A stretch of DNA of 64,000 nt from Paraescarpia echinospica (lineage: Eukaryota; Annelida; Polychaeta; Sabellida; Siboglinidae): positions 39,454,396 to 39,518,395 of the forward strand of contig CM034533.1 in NCBI GenBank assembly GCA_020002185.1. Reading direction: 5' to 3'. Shown in pieces: positions 21,001 to 32,609 of the stretch. Each line of letters opens with the position of its first letter. Positions within the stretch are counted from its first letter, which is position 1. The notes beneath the pieces are model-generated. The model saw nothing but the letters and a program-made list of their open reading frames with translations. It was not told the origin of the DNA and made no database searches. The position numbers were made by a program, and so were the translations under genes.

Positions 21001-24000
21001 AAATTAGAGAAAAAGTTGCTGAACGGTTTCCGAGATACAGCAGCTAACGACGGACGGCGGACGCAGAGTGATGGCAATAGTCCCTTGGACCTTCGGCCAA
21101 AGGACTAAAAAATTATGGTAGCAAAATGGAAAAATATATCGGCTTTGTGTGAGATTTTCATGCCTAAACATTATTTCAATGTTTTCTGAATGCCACAGGA
21201 TAAGAAATATAGTGACAGCACGTGTGTATGTACAAAAAGTCTTATACATTTCTTCAGATTACAGTCTGCACATTTAGAAGTATAATTATAGCGTTTACAA
21301 AATTATTGCAAACTGTAAATAATATACCATTTAATTACCAATAGAATTTATGAACTTTCCACACCTGGAAAACAGACTTAGAAAATCTACACTTTCTCCA
21401 AACCCTGGGAGCTGTAGTATACTGTAATTATTGCAACAGAATTGATATGTGAACTTAAGCATCACTGTATGGAGCTAGTCGTATCCGTGACTCTACCTTG
21501 GCAGGCGTGGATCACCGCCCAAAGGGGACGGGAAGCCAAACCTCCTGGGATCCATGAACATGCCTCCTACTCCCTGCCCCAGGGGGTCAATGTCTGCTCC
21601 CCCAACAGCGAACGGATCCGTCGTTTCTCCGCTGAAATATCAAAGTCAACCAGTCTGTAGATGAAATGCTCCAAACGTCTGTGCAGGGGCTCAGCCAGAG
21701 ACCTGTCTGCCCATCTTCAAGACTGGCAGATGACAAGACGGTAATTACAACTGATAAGATGGGTGGAATTTAGAAGGTGCCAGCTGGCCACTAAATTAAC
21801 TAATAGTTCCAATTCTAGGAGCCCACATTAATGACTATCATTGACACAACTGGTAGTGAAACAAATAGATCAGTATCAATTAAATAAATGGCTCAAATTA
21901 CACTGTCTTTCCAGTGAAAACACTAAACTGGCCAATAGTGGCTGTGACTGATGTGACTGGCCGCCACACAAGCTGTTAACAAGCTAAAATGCACTTTTTA
22001 TTAATTCAAAACTGACAAAATATTTCTGGCTAAGGGCTTGGCATGCAGTAGTAAATTAATCGTAATCACAGTTTTTAAATGCCATGGATTCATAACTGTT
22101 ATCAAGTCACCTCTTGAGCTGCCACCCTTTGGCGATACGTGAGGGGTTATGGTTACTAATAGCATCTTATATTAATCTTAAATGTAATCATGATTGTGAA
22201 TCTATGTAATCTTAATCAACTAGCTGACACCCACCCTTGGAACAACAAACCAAAGGCAAGAATTATCACCATTAAAGTATGTTTTATCTTAAATTAATTC
22301 CCTGTGACCATATAATTTCTGCTGTTGCCAATCATGCCACAGTAATGCCATCTGGTGAATGCCTCACCATTCAATTTGTCCACTGAAAAAGTAAATAAAA
22401 ACTGCCAGCAATTGGCAGATGAGAGGACAATAGTCCAAGGAAACAAATGGATAGATAAAGAGATGTCTCTGGGAAAATACACTTATAATGATCCAATGTT
22501 AGTTTAAGTTAGTCTGTTAATATAAATAGAATTGCTATTTTAAAAGTCATATTTCTTGACATGTGATGTAATCATAACTGAGTAACTGGTTATGCTACTA
22601 ATACAATTACTTTATGTATGTGTCCCAAGTAACAATATATTTTAATTTTGTTACATTCAATGATTTCTGCAGGTGTAAAGTATGCAAAGTAACAGAAAAC
22701 TTACATATATTATATTGTTCATACGTTAAACTACATTTATCTGCACAAAACGCAGTACACCGGAGTCGGGTGAGAAAACTCACAAGTCGGGATTTGGGTT
22801 CGGGCGTCTTGGCCCGGCCCTCAGTGGGTCGGGTTCACGTAGTGGGTCGTATCTGTCCCGAGACTGCTGTTGTGAATGTGACTGTTGCCCAGTGAAGGAT
22901 GACAGCAGCTGCTTCTTAAACTTCTGCTGCAGGTCCTTCAGGCTGCAGTATGTGCTAACAACAAACACACCAAACATGGAACGCTCTGTCGCATCACAAG
23001 TTAGACTGGCCACTCAAAGGAAGGCAGTCTGTTCAAAGTTTTTCATTTATTATGAATACATTTATTTCAGGCAAAAAAACATACAATTGGTACATATAAA
23101 TAGGTACAAAAATACATAGCTATTAATTTTAAAAGTACATAAGTTAGATATACAAGTAGATAAACATTAAAATAAGGTAATAAGTTAAATAAAGTTAATA
23201 AATAAGTTAAACAAATTATAAGAAACAACTAAATAAATATGTAAGACGTGATGATATAAATTAATTAATATAATATTCTTAAGAGTATACTAGCTATATC
23301 GAAGGTACAGTGCCTTCCAAATTGTGTTTAGTAAGCCTGTAACAACGTTCGCAATTTGGAAGATACCCCCCCGGAGCATGTTCAAATGGTAAACAAAATA
23401 TCCAGTTTTAAAACAAGCTTTATTGCCAATACGGCCGAGTAGGGCCGAGATAACTACGATATCATTTGATGCTCAACAATGTCCCATTTTTCCACGCTCA
23501 ACACAGCAGACAATTACTATGCCTGCTAATTCCGGGTAGAAGAACTGACTTGCTCCCTTTAATGTTGCAAGGCACAACAAATCCAATTCAACTGGTATAT
23601 GTGTATTTATAAAATCTCTCATTTGCATCAAGTGGGCAAAAACTAAATTAATAGATATATAATTAGGAGACCAACAAAGATAACAATGCTGTGTATGAGA
23701 AATGGTTCCTTAATGTTTACAACATTCTGATAGCAGCAAGTGCAGACACAACCACAGTCACTACACATTGGTCTACATGTGCAGTAGCTTTAATGAAACA
23801 AGACTGAAGTTAATAAACACGCAAAAAGCTTATATTATATTGTCATACTCGCCAACATTCTGACAAAATATTATATCATTTAGGTGGAGTGTAGAACTTT
23901 AATAAAAATATTCTAGTGTTATGTGTACAGTAGATCACGTAACATTTACTGCTGTCTGCCTTCGGCTCTTGGTAGCACTTTTGGAACAGTTTACATAGCA

Positions 24001-27000
24001 CATTCCCCATACCTGCAATCCAGAAACCTCTAACATCAGCCAATGTAAGATATGACTATTTTATGGCAACTGCCATAAATAACAACTGACCTGGCAAAGT
24101 CTCTTAGTCCTCCAGTTGCGTACTTGTGTGTATCGACTGTTAGGTTGTGCACTGTATTATCATGATGTCGCTGTAACAAGACACAGCATGATGTATCAAA
24201 CTACCGGTAGCATCTTACAGCTGCCTTATGACAGAATGACTGTTCACCAGACACTGGGCTGCTTTACCAGCTTGTAAATAACTACATATTAGCAAGATTT
24301 CTGTAAAAGGTGGGGCGGGCAATTTGAAATATGCTGACAGCGTGTCCTTTGACTGATTACATATAATTATGGCACACACACATACACACGAACACATGCA
24401 TGCACGCACACACACACACATATGCATCTCGGGAAGTACACAAATACACATGGACATAGGTATAGGCACATACATTCATGCACATGCATACATACATGTA
24501 CGTGGGGTGCTGTGGTTGAGTGGTTAGGACTGTTGTTCAGAGGGACCAGGGTTTGAATCCTGGTGCCGCCAGGCGGTGGTTCGGTACTGGTTCGACCATG
24601 TCAAAACTTGTGCAATTTTGTTCACTCTACGTTGCCTGTGTCTTTCGGAAGAGACACTATAAGTCATTGGTCCCTTGTGTCTGGTGTCTATGCCAGGGGA
24701 AGTAACAGATCCCACACATTGAAAAAACCTGTTGTAGATTTACTGAACTACGACAGAATCATCAACAAATGATGTTGGTCGTATAATGGAAGGAGAAGAA
24801 GATGACCTGAGACTGACCATGACATGTACAAGCAGGTTGTGGTCAGCCTTGACCACCTTCAGGAGGTGTGTGTTGTTGTCGCTGTTCTCAGGCTGGTAGT
24901 GCAACGTGTAGACATCCTGAGATGCGTTCCAGCCATCTGGCAACATCTCTGTCTTCGCCACTTGCACATATCGGTCCTGAGTACAGCAATTAGAGGTGTC
25001 AGACAATGTAAACAAAGGCCAAAATTATTTCAAAAACTTCTCATCACATTAAACACAATCTATGTATTACCATATAAGACCAAATAAAATAAATTGCCAG
25101 TTTCCCATGAGCAATTGCATTTAGAAGTGCAAAACTTACTATTTTTTAGCATAACTATTCTTATGTTTTTTTCATAACAAGTAAAAACAATGATTTGTAA
25201 CAGGCCAAATAAATGTGACTATGTCTTTGCTGCTTACAAGTAAGAAATATACTCAGTACACATCTTAATTTCTTGATTGTTGAGAATTTAACCCCTTTGA
25301 TATTCAATAATAATTTATGTATCCAGCACATCACGATTTGCCTACGTCACGATAAAAATTGTGCGTGTGACCTCCATCAAGCTTTACCTTTGCCACCAAT
25401 GTTTATAGCGGTTATGTATGTGAATAATATAACCATTGCTCATTGTTGCATGATATCTCATAAATCAAACATTCCCACACACAGCTGTCATTTTAGAATC
25501 TTTGATTTATGTACTTGTCATAAAGAAACACTTGTGGCAAGAATTTCAACAATAATGAATATACAACGGAATGCATGAACGCATGTTAGGTCTTAGGTTG
25601 TGTACTCCAAACAGCCCATTCTTGGGCTAACGCATGAGTTTGTGGTGTTTCTGCACATGTGCTGTGGGCAGCGTAAATTAATAATTTATTTTAAAGACAG
25701 TTAAGGTGATTAGGCGTGGTGAATGGAAGGTTGATGATGGTTGTTTGAAATGCAATGGGGCTTTCTATTGCAATGATTTGTGATGGGATCATGTTCCATA
25801 TATACAAATTGCTCGGGGGTAGAAGAAAACAGCTGCATTGATGCGGCATGTAGGGGCTACATAGTGGCCATGGTTTCTTGATTGTGTTAGAAGTCCTGGC
25901 GGGGGTTGATCTAGACAATGTTATTTAAAATTTTATAAAATGTCATGGCTTGTTTGATAATTCATCGTTGTTAAAGAGTTGGCCATCCAAGGGTGGTTAC
26001 TATGTCTGCCGAGTTGGTTTGGTGTCTATGATCACTTTTAACAAATCTGGCAGCACAGTGTTGTATTCTTTCAAGATGCTTGATTTGGGTGGCAGTGTGT
26101 GGGTTCCATATGGGAGATACATACTCAAGTTTTGGTCGGATTAGTATGTAATAAGCTACTTCTTTGACTTCGGGTTTGCATGGACCAAGGGTTCTTTTAA
26201 TCATGTCTTGGACTTTTGAGGATTTGAAAGCTATGTCAATGACATGATTTGCCCATGTTAATTTAGAATCTAATTTGACTCTGAGATCTTGAAAGTGGCA
26301 TACTGAAGAGTGAATATGAGTAGTCCTAGTATAGTCTGGGTTTAGTTTTGTTTCTTATTGGGAGGTGGACACATTTAGAAATGTTAAATTCCATTTGCCA
26401 TTTGTCAGACCATGTTTGGAGTTGAATCAGGTCAATTTGAAGAATTTCATGGTCAGTTTTGGAGATGATTTTGCGATATATATATATATAATGCTGTCGT
26501 CTGCAAAGAGGCATATGGGAGATTGGATGTTTTCATATGTCAGTTATGTAAAGTAGGAAGAGGACTGGTCCTAGGACCGATCCCTGTGGAACTCCCGATG
26601 TAACATCTGTTGTGTCCAACAGAATTCCATTTACTGACTCTGTTTACGGATCAAGAGAAATGATTTGATCCAGTTTTGTGTGTTTCTACTTATTCTGTAT
26701 GATTTTAGTTTGGATAGGAGGCATTTGTGGGGGACTTTGTCAAAGGCTTTTGAAAACTCAAGCTGGATTGCATCTATTTGGGTCTTGTTGTCCATAGCAG
26801 TCATCCAGTCATGGACTGTCTCGATGAGTTGAGATTCACAAGACAGTCCTGGCTGGAATACATGTTGGAAGTGGAGGATGATGTTGTGTTTGTGCAAGTG
26901 TTCCCACATATTGCTTAGACTGATGTGTTCCATGACTTTACAGAGGATGCATGTTAGTGATACTGATATGTAGTTTGCGGGGTCAGATTTGTGGCTTTTT

Positions 27001-28835
27001 TGTGTACTGGTGTTACTAGTGCTTTGAGCCAGTCATCAGGGAGTTTGCATGTGTTGTAGTACGACTGTTGGAAGATGTGTGTGATAACGGGGGCTACTTC
27101 CTCTGCAGTTTCTTTGATAACTCTGGCTGGGAGTTTGTGTAGTCCGGTAGCTCTATTCAGGTTAACATTTTTCAGTTGCTTAATTACTCCAGTTATCCCA
27201 ATTTCAAGAATAGGCATATGAGGGTAAGTGGAAGGTGCTTACTGGGGAATAGGGTAGATTTCCTGGGTGAGCACAGAACTAAACTGGTTATTAAGTGCAT
27301 TTGCTTTGTCATGATCGTTGATGATTGGTTGTTCATTTACTTGTAGTGTAGGAATGCCAATGTTTTCTCATTTGTTTGCTTTGATGAATGACCAGAATTG
27401 TTTGGGGTTTGTTTTTAGACTGTCTCCAATTTGGTTGTTTATATAGTCTTTGTAACATTTGGCAGCAGCCTTGCTTTCTGAGATCTTTAAACTTTTTCCA
27501 GTTGCTATTAAGTTCAGTTTGTTTTGCTTTTTTATGGTTTTAGTTGTGTTTTTGTTGCATTCTTATTATTGTCCGTGTTATCCAGGGGAGGTATGTTTTT
27601 GCTTTGGTGTTGCGACTAGTGATGGTATTGTAGCAAGTTGCATCCAAAAAAAGATCCAGTTTGTATCAGTGTCTTGTGAATCGGGGTCCATGTCAAAGTA
27701 TTATGTTGTTAATTCAGTTATGCCATCTTTAACTTTGCCCCAGTCTGCTGATTTGTATTGGAAGATTTTGTGTGGTGGTTTCCTGTTGCGAACTGGGTTG
27801 AGGTTGACTCTGAAGGTTACAGCTTCATGATCACTCATGCCAGGGGTGGTATGTGTACTAATAATTATGGATGGATTTGAGATGAGTATTAGATCACGAA
27901 TATTGCTAGAATAGACTCTTATGGGGTCATTCACCATGTTTTGAAGTCCAAATTCAGTCACTATTTTGAGAAATTTTTTATGCTTGTTGGCAGTTCTACT
28001 GTCAGTGGTTTGTTTGTTGCCCCAGTTGATATTACGAAGGTTAAAGTCTCCTGCTATGACTACGTTAGGAGGAGTTTTTTGAGATCTGTACAGGTTCGTC
28101 AAAGATTCATGGAGAGCTTGTTTCGTGCAAAGTGGATTTTTGTCCATACTATTTCACAAGTGGAAGTGGTTCTGCAACGATGTCATCGTGAAAGGCTATA
28201 AGTACTCCACTGCCATTTCTCTCCTTTCTGTTGGCATCATAATTTGGTGGCAGATATGAATTAGTATGTCAGATGGTTTTCATCTATTTTGGTTTCGACT
28301 AGGAATATAGGAATATGTCATGGTTGTTTGATTGGACTGTTAGCTTTTCGATGCTCTTGATGTCCATTTTTATGGCTTAATGGTTCTTTTTGCTAGGCAA
28401 CAGGTCATGTGATGGATAGGTCAATTAATACAAAATATGAAAAGTACCCAATTTGGACTGAAATAATCTTGAACAAAATCGTTTTTTTCCGCATTGGTCC
28501 TCTTTGAAGTGGTCCCAACATCCATTTCAACTGTCAGAATGAGGAAGAGCTCGCATTTTTATCGCCGCGTCTCAGTCTGTGTCTGCGGCGAGGTTTCACT
28601 TTCGAAATTCGACTCTTATCTATTCTGACTAAGTCTAACTCTAAGTCCATGAAATCAGCAAATTTAAATGAAAATTGCGTCAAACTCAAAATACATTAAA
28701 ACGTACTGATTCTCCGCAACCGACACATCTAAAGCCATTGCTGATCATGCACCAATGAAAAGCGCAGACGAGAGCATCTTCGGGGCCGTTTAGTTGACTT
28801 TTGACGCTCGCATACAGAACTTCCAGCCCAGCCAT
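18040..28835 (-). CDS. PSMF1: Proteasome inhibitor PI31 subunit, complete (copy 1)
   Basis: Seven exons in transcription order: 28835-28707, 24976-24818, 24170-24091, 22954-22784, 21631-21497, 18968-18906 and 18091-18040. All GT-AG junctions keep the frame and give 262 residues (human about 271). The N-terminal FP domain (about 1-122) opens with MAGLEVLYASV and includes EDALVCAFHW and KTEMLPDGWN. The proline- and glycine-rich C-terminal half has DPFAVGGADIDPLG, PPGARFDPFGPPG and the end PPPPGYDDMFM. PI31 binds the 20S proteasome through this tail and FBXO7-type F-box proteins through the FP domain (family knowledge). The terminal HbYX motif has F instead of Y (MFM). The exon 4 acceptor could also lie 12 bp downstream, in frame. 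Intron 1 holds a dead LINE. Confidence 0.95.
18360..18745 (+). repeat. Minisatellite, about 44-bp unit, about 9 copies (copy 1)
   Basis: Repeats of ACACTATTCTTGGCTCGTGT, ACAGAATAAGCC and TGTGCGACCTAG, in PSMF1 intron 6. The last copies are shortened. The unit resembles the end of the dispersed element at 51583-51975 and 59061-59470. The duplicate array lies at 34838-35222. Confidence 0.92.
18995..21112 (+). mobile_element. Composite repeat region with non-LTR reverse transcriptase fragment
   Basis: The left edge carries GGGCCAAGTGGCCCTGAAGT with CCTTTGGACT, and the right edge CCTTCGGCCAAAGGACT. In the middle, 19898-20155 encodes a reverse transcriptase fragment containing YCAFIDYKKAFDLVDR, GINGIVLKV and WQGENLCPLLF, which matches the palm region of LINE enzymes. 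The frame stops soon after, and the YADD region is only a remnant. A 39-bp segment is directly repeated at 20522-20590. It lies in PSMF1 intron 5, antisense to the gene. The duplicate is at 35473-37593. Confidence 0.65.
22230..22460 (+). repeat. Dispersed repeat in PSMF1 intron 4, related to 46240-46450
   Basis: Shares AACAAACCAA, TTATCACCATTA, TTTGTCCACTGAAAAA and GGAAACAAAT in the same order with 46240-46450 in HMGCL intron 1. It has no coding capacity. The duplicate is at 38711-38941. Confidence 0.65.
23305..23370 (+). repeat. Short palindromic dispersed repeat
   Basis: CCAAATTG ... CAATTTGG arms around TAGTAAGCCTGTAACAACG. A diverged relative lies at 16405-16470 in RPS8 intron 5 (CCAAATTGCATTTAATAAGC, then CGTAACAATAGTTGCAATTT). 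Both recur in the second duplication copy. Confidence 0.5.
24504..24804 (+). mobile_element. tRNA-derived SINE in PSMF1 intron 2 (copy 1)
   Basis: The head GGGGTGCTGTGGTTGAGTGG is followed by a B-box-like GGTTTGAATCC, then a non-tRNA body (TTTCGGAAGAGACACTATAA; GTCCCTTGTGTCTGGTGTCT) and a tail near AAGGAGAAGAAGATG. It lies antisense to PSMF1 and ends about 13 bp from the exon 2 splice donor. The duplicate is at 40985-41285. Confidence 0.75.
25690..28310 (-). mobile_element. Degenerate LINE (endonuclease + reverse transcriptase), copy 1
   Basis: On the minus strand an AP-type endonuclease remnant (28147-27701; GDFNLRNINW, later MSDHEAVTF) is followed by reverse transcriptase pieces. These are 27217-26954 (RATGLHKLPARV, LPDDWLKALVTPVHKK), 26933-26631 (FSKAFDKVPHKCLL), a FADD catalytic box near 26500, and 26204-25971 (YVSPIWNPHT, LERIQHCAARFV). 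A C-terminal tail lies at 25918-25691 (IWNMIPSQI). Frameshifts and stops between the pieces make it a pseudogene. The domain order suggests a Jockey/CR1-type LINE; the clade is uncertain. It sits in PSMF1 intron 1, same strand as the gene. Confidence 0.85.
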
Positions 28836-29026
28836 CTTCCATGATGTTTATGCCGTCTCATTTTGAGTGTGGTGCAACAATCTGCAGAAAGTCCTTCAGC
28901 GATCTTCAAAATGACTTTCGGGGGGAAAGATCCGTATAATGTCATTGAAATTATTGAATTGCTTAAATTATGTTAACACATTAGTAATTATACATTTAAA
29001 CAATTCAAATGGTCAAGTACAGAATT

Positions 29027-29123
29027 GTGGCAGAAGTGTGATGATGAGCTAATGCAATCACCATCTTTCGGCTGATACAAACATGCTGAGAACAATGCTA
29101 ACTGAAGCACTGGTCAATGCCAC
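29027..29123 (+). ncRNA. Box C/D snoRNA, SNORD32/51-like (A1 duplicate)
   Basis: Duplicate of 12585-12681 with the same boxes, stem and 28S guide CACCATCTTTCGG. It now lies about 16 bp from the duplication junction and about 190 bp from the PSMF1 copy 1 start codon. Its normal host promoter and exons 1-3 are 17 kb away, so whether it is made depends on readthrough or a new promoter. Confidence 0.7.
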
Positions 29124-29947
29124 ACTGCACTCATTTAACTGTGTTTTCTATAAATTTTGCATGTACAATGGATGCTCACTGTTACTGTCACCAAAGGTGA
29201 CCTTAGCAAGACTAATGTTGAATGCTTTATTGTTATGGGGATAATTTATGATAGTCTGAGAGTGACCATAAAGTGGGGTTTGTTTTTAAATACCCCCGAT
29301 ATTTGATGTCATTCTTTTTTAAACCTAATTGAAAATGTTGCCCTATAGTCATGTTTATTATTCCATGCATTTTCTGCATGCTGATATTAATTTGTGGACA
29401 GTTTAAATTGCAGCAGTTGGGGTAATTTATGTTGTTTTTCATTTGGCTGTGATCTGTAGAAGTATTTTTATTGCGGAATGACATAGTAAGAGTATATGCA
29501 TGAAATTGTATGTTGCAGAGAAGGTTTTTTCAGTTCTTCCTCGCATTTCCCTCGTGATGGTGATGTCTTGGTTCTGCGCTGGTCTTTCAACTATGTAATG
29601 TTGTTCAAATGGTACAAGCATTGTTTCCTTTGCCAGCAGTGCTGTTTTCAAGTTATACTTAACATAGAATAACCTGTCTGTTGATTGTGTGTTCAGCGCA
29701 AGCAAGGAAGACCCGTATCATTGATGTCATCTACAACGCGAGTAACAACGAGCTGGTGCGAACAAAGACATTGGTGAAGAACTGCATTGTTCAGATTGAT
29801 GGTGCTCCCTTCAGACAGTGGTACGAGGCTCACTATGCCACCCCTCTTGGCCGCAAGAAGGGCACCAAACTGGTGTGTACTTGACTCAGTCGCACATACA
29901 CTTTGGGTATATAGCGTATTCGTGCGACCAATTTATATTCCTTTGTT

Positions 29948-30047
29948 GGCAGAATGATGATACAGCTACCACAGAGGAGTTGACTTGTCGTTGTGACAAA
30001 TTGTTTGTCTCCCATGACCCGGTCTTGTCATAGTTACACTGACTGCC
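29948..30047 (+). ncRNA. SNORD46: Box C/D snoRNA, SNORD46-like (B1 duplicate)
   Basis: Duplicate of 13506-13605, identical by eye in the C box, D box, stem and 28S guide GTCATAGTTAC. It lies in the partial RPS8 copy, between duplicated exons 4 and 5. Confidence 0.72.
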
Positions 30048-31052
30048 CTTTCAAATAAATACAAACAGCATTTGTCGATGAAAGAAAGTTTATTCATATT
30101 TGTTGAACTTCATAAAGGACTTTTTCCAGTGTCTGAAAAGGCTTAGATTTAGTAACGATGATCAAGACAGGACACCATTATGTAGAGTCAGTATTATTAA
30201 CCAACTTGTAAGCATGCTATTTATACATGTAAAATTGTCAGGTTTCAATGTGATGAATTGTGGGGGCATCTACCGACCAAAAGAGACATACAGGATGTAT
30301 GTCTCCCATACTCCATGTGGACATTGGTCATTCAGTGTTGCACTGACAATCACTTGATACTCATAATTTACATATTATATAAGATCATGCAGATTTGTTA
30401 TTTTATCCATCCACGTGAGGTGGTAGTTTGGTATGGTAGTGTGTTGGATATGCATTCCCTGAGTGAGTGCAGTTGGGAAAGTACAATCCAATGTACTGGT
30501 GCACGCACTTGGCACACACTGTTAAGCTGGAGTTAACAATATTATACCACTTTAATAACTTGGCTGTCTTTTTTAGTAGCAAGTTGAATGTGGTGAGAGC
30601 GAAGCAGAACCTTGGCGGAGGTCTAGACTGGAGTGTTGTGTTACAGACGGAGGCTGAGGAGGCCGTTCTGTCGAAGCAGCGCTCCAAGAAGACACAGAAG
30701 AAGTACGACGATCGCAAGAAGAACAGCAAAGTGGATGCTGCCCTCGAGGATCAGTTCATCACCGGCCGCGTCCTCGGTATGTCGTTTCCGTAGTTTATTA
30801 ATCACACAATCGGTTGTCTATGCAGTTTAGTGTTTTAATCCCATATCTCAGTTGTGCTGCAGAATTTAGGTGGTTATTTTATGAGGGGGTGGCCTTGTTC
30901 GATCAGTGACAAAAGAGGAAAACAAAATCAAAGATCAATATTGCACTTGACATCACCCCTCACTTGGTCAAGGAGCATTTATTATTGACTGGCCTTGTTG
31001 GATCAAACATGGAATAATTTTCAAATTATTTTCATAATTGTGACCAACAGTT

Positions 31053-31154
31053 GGCAGAATGATGATACAGTTACTGCAGAGGAGACATTTTGTCGTTATG
31101 ACAAATACTTTGTCTCCTGTGACAAGCTTTTTTGTCATAGTTACACTGACTGCC
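31053..31154 (+). ncRNA. SNORD46: Box C/D snoRNA, SNORD46-like (B2 duplicate)
   Basis: Duplicate of 14611-14712 with all boxes and the internal hairpin kept. It lies between duplicated exons 5 and 6. Confidence 0.72.
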
Positions 31155-32000
31155 ACATGATCAGTTACATATTATATAAAGCAGAGGTTTTTGTTGAATA
31201 TAGATTGTTTTAAAGCAGCTAGATGTGAAGGGGTATTTTAGGTAAACTAATAAATGTATGCCTTCCTTGTTCAACATAGACAATATTCAATCGATGGATA
31301 TTATGTTCTAGAATATTTAGTGATTGTGCTGTTGACAAAATTTTTAATTGATATATCGGTGTTCAAAATTTAGGCATGTTTTTGTTTTTTATCTACAAAT
31401 AAATACAGCCTAAATCTAAATTTGACTGGTGACATAAGTGTATTTCGTAACGTGACCAACATCGGCAGGTGAAGGCCACGTAGTTTGGTGGTGTCACCTA
31501 ACAAATAAACCGGGAAACACCTAAGTAACTTATATTCATGGATAAATTATGCTTCTGTCATGTAATAAATCGCATTACCGAATCTTTGACAGCTATTTAC
31601 ACCCGTTTCCTAAAACCGCTGGTTTTTCCGATTTGAAAATATTTCTAGAAGTAATGATGCTACATTAATGACATTTTTACTGATGTGTTCCTTGCTATCT
31701 TCTCTATGCAATGTCGAGCATATATTTTTATTATCATAACAAATATTATTTTACCAAAAAATGTCAATAATTTTTTTAATATTAAATAATGACAATACTT
31801 AAAATATCTCTTCGACCTTGATTACTGCATTAGGGCTCAGCGGCCATCTTTGATTGTTGCCATGGAAACAGCGGGTCTGGCAGAACAAATTTCAATACAT
31901 TTTATTTAATTAGACCTACTCTTAAATTTTTTGCTCATTTCAGACACTCCTGTATAGAGCTGTCAAGTTGGTGATAAAAATAGGCAAACTCTAATAAAAT

Positions 32001-32095
32001 GTGGCAGAAGTGTGATGATGAGCTATTGCAATTACCATCTTTCGGCTGAAATGTCTGTGCTGAGTAATTTACTGGCTGAAACACTTCAGTGCCAC
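32001..32095 (+). ncRNA. Box C/D snoRNA, SNORD32/51-like (A2 duplicate)
   Basis: Duplicate of 15559-15653; stem, C, D' and D boxes and guide TACCATCTTTCGG are unchanged. Confidence 0.7.
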
Positions 32096-32335
32096 CTCAT
32101 ATCACTACTGTGGTAAAATATCGGATTTGTAATTCATTGAGATTCTAACATTTTAATTGCTGTTGAAAAATCTTGGTACATAAACGTTGTTGAGTTTGTG
32201 TTGGTGATGAGAATAATCTTGAAACTTTGTGTTGGTGTCAAGTTGTAACAAATGTTTTTTGTGTGGAGTTGTAACAAATAATTTATTATTTCTAATCAAC
32301 CCCATTCGAGGTTTATTAACCAAGTCAAGAGTTGA

Positions 32336-32432
32336 GTGGCAGGAGTGTGATGATGAGCTATTGCATTTACCATCTTTCGGCTGAAACGTCCATGCTGAGT
32401 AATTTACTCACTGAAACACTTCTCGTTGCCAC
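32336..32432 (+). ncRNA. Box C/D snoRNA, SNORD32/51-like (A3 duplicate)
   Basis: Duplicate of 15894-15990, unchanged in boxes and guide. Confidence 0.7.
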
Positions 32433-32514
32433 TTGATATTACTGTTGTGTTCAAATATCGGATTTATAACTAACATCTTTCATTACATTTTTATGTGAAC
32501 TGTCAAGAGTAGAA

Positions 32515-32609
32515 TGGCAGAAGTGTGATGATGAGCTATTGCAATTACCATCTTTCGGCTGAAACGTCCGTGCTGAGTAATTTACTGGCTGAATCACTTC
32601 TCAATGCCA
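32515..32609 (+). ncRNA. Box C/D snoRNA, SNORD32/51-like (A4 duplicate)
   Basis: Duplicate of 16073-16167, unchanged in boxes and guide. Confidence 0.7.

Larger units (their letters stand above)
12570..29011 (+). repeat. 16.44-kb tandem duplication, unit 1
   Basis: The sequence from RPS8 intron 3 to about 176 bp upstream of the PSMF1 ATG is repeated head-to-tail at 29012-45492. The shift is 16442 bp at first, 16477 after a 35-bp indel near 17412, 16478 after a 1-bp indel near 19157, and 16481 after a 3-bp indel near 20045. I counted only about 25 differences by eye, so identity is around 99.8 percent. Confidence 0.97.

Noticed and set aside
24504..24575. tRNA gene (also at 40985, 11553 and 49173)
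   Set aside because: A- and B-box-like blocks are present but the acceptor and anticodon stems do not pair well, and each is followed by a shared non-tRNA body. They are SINE heads.
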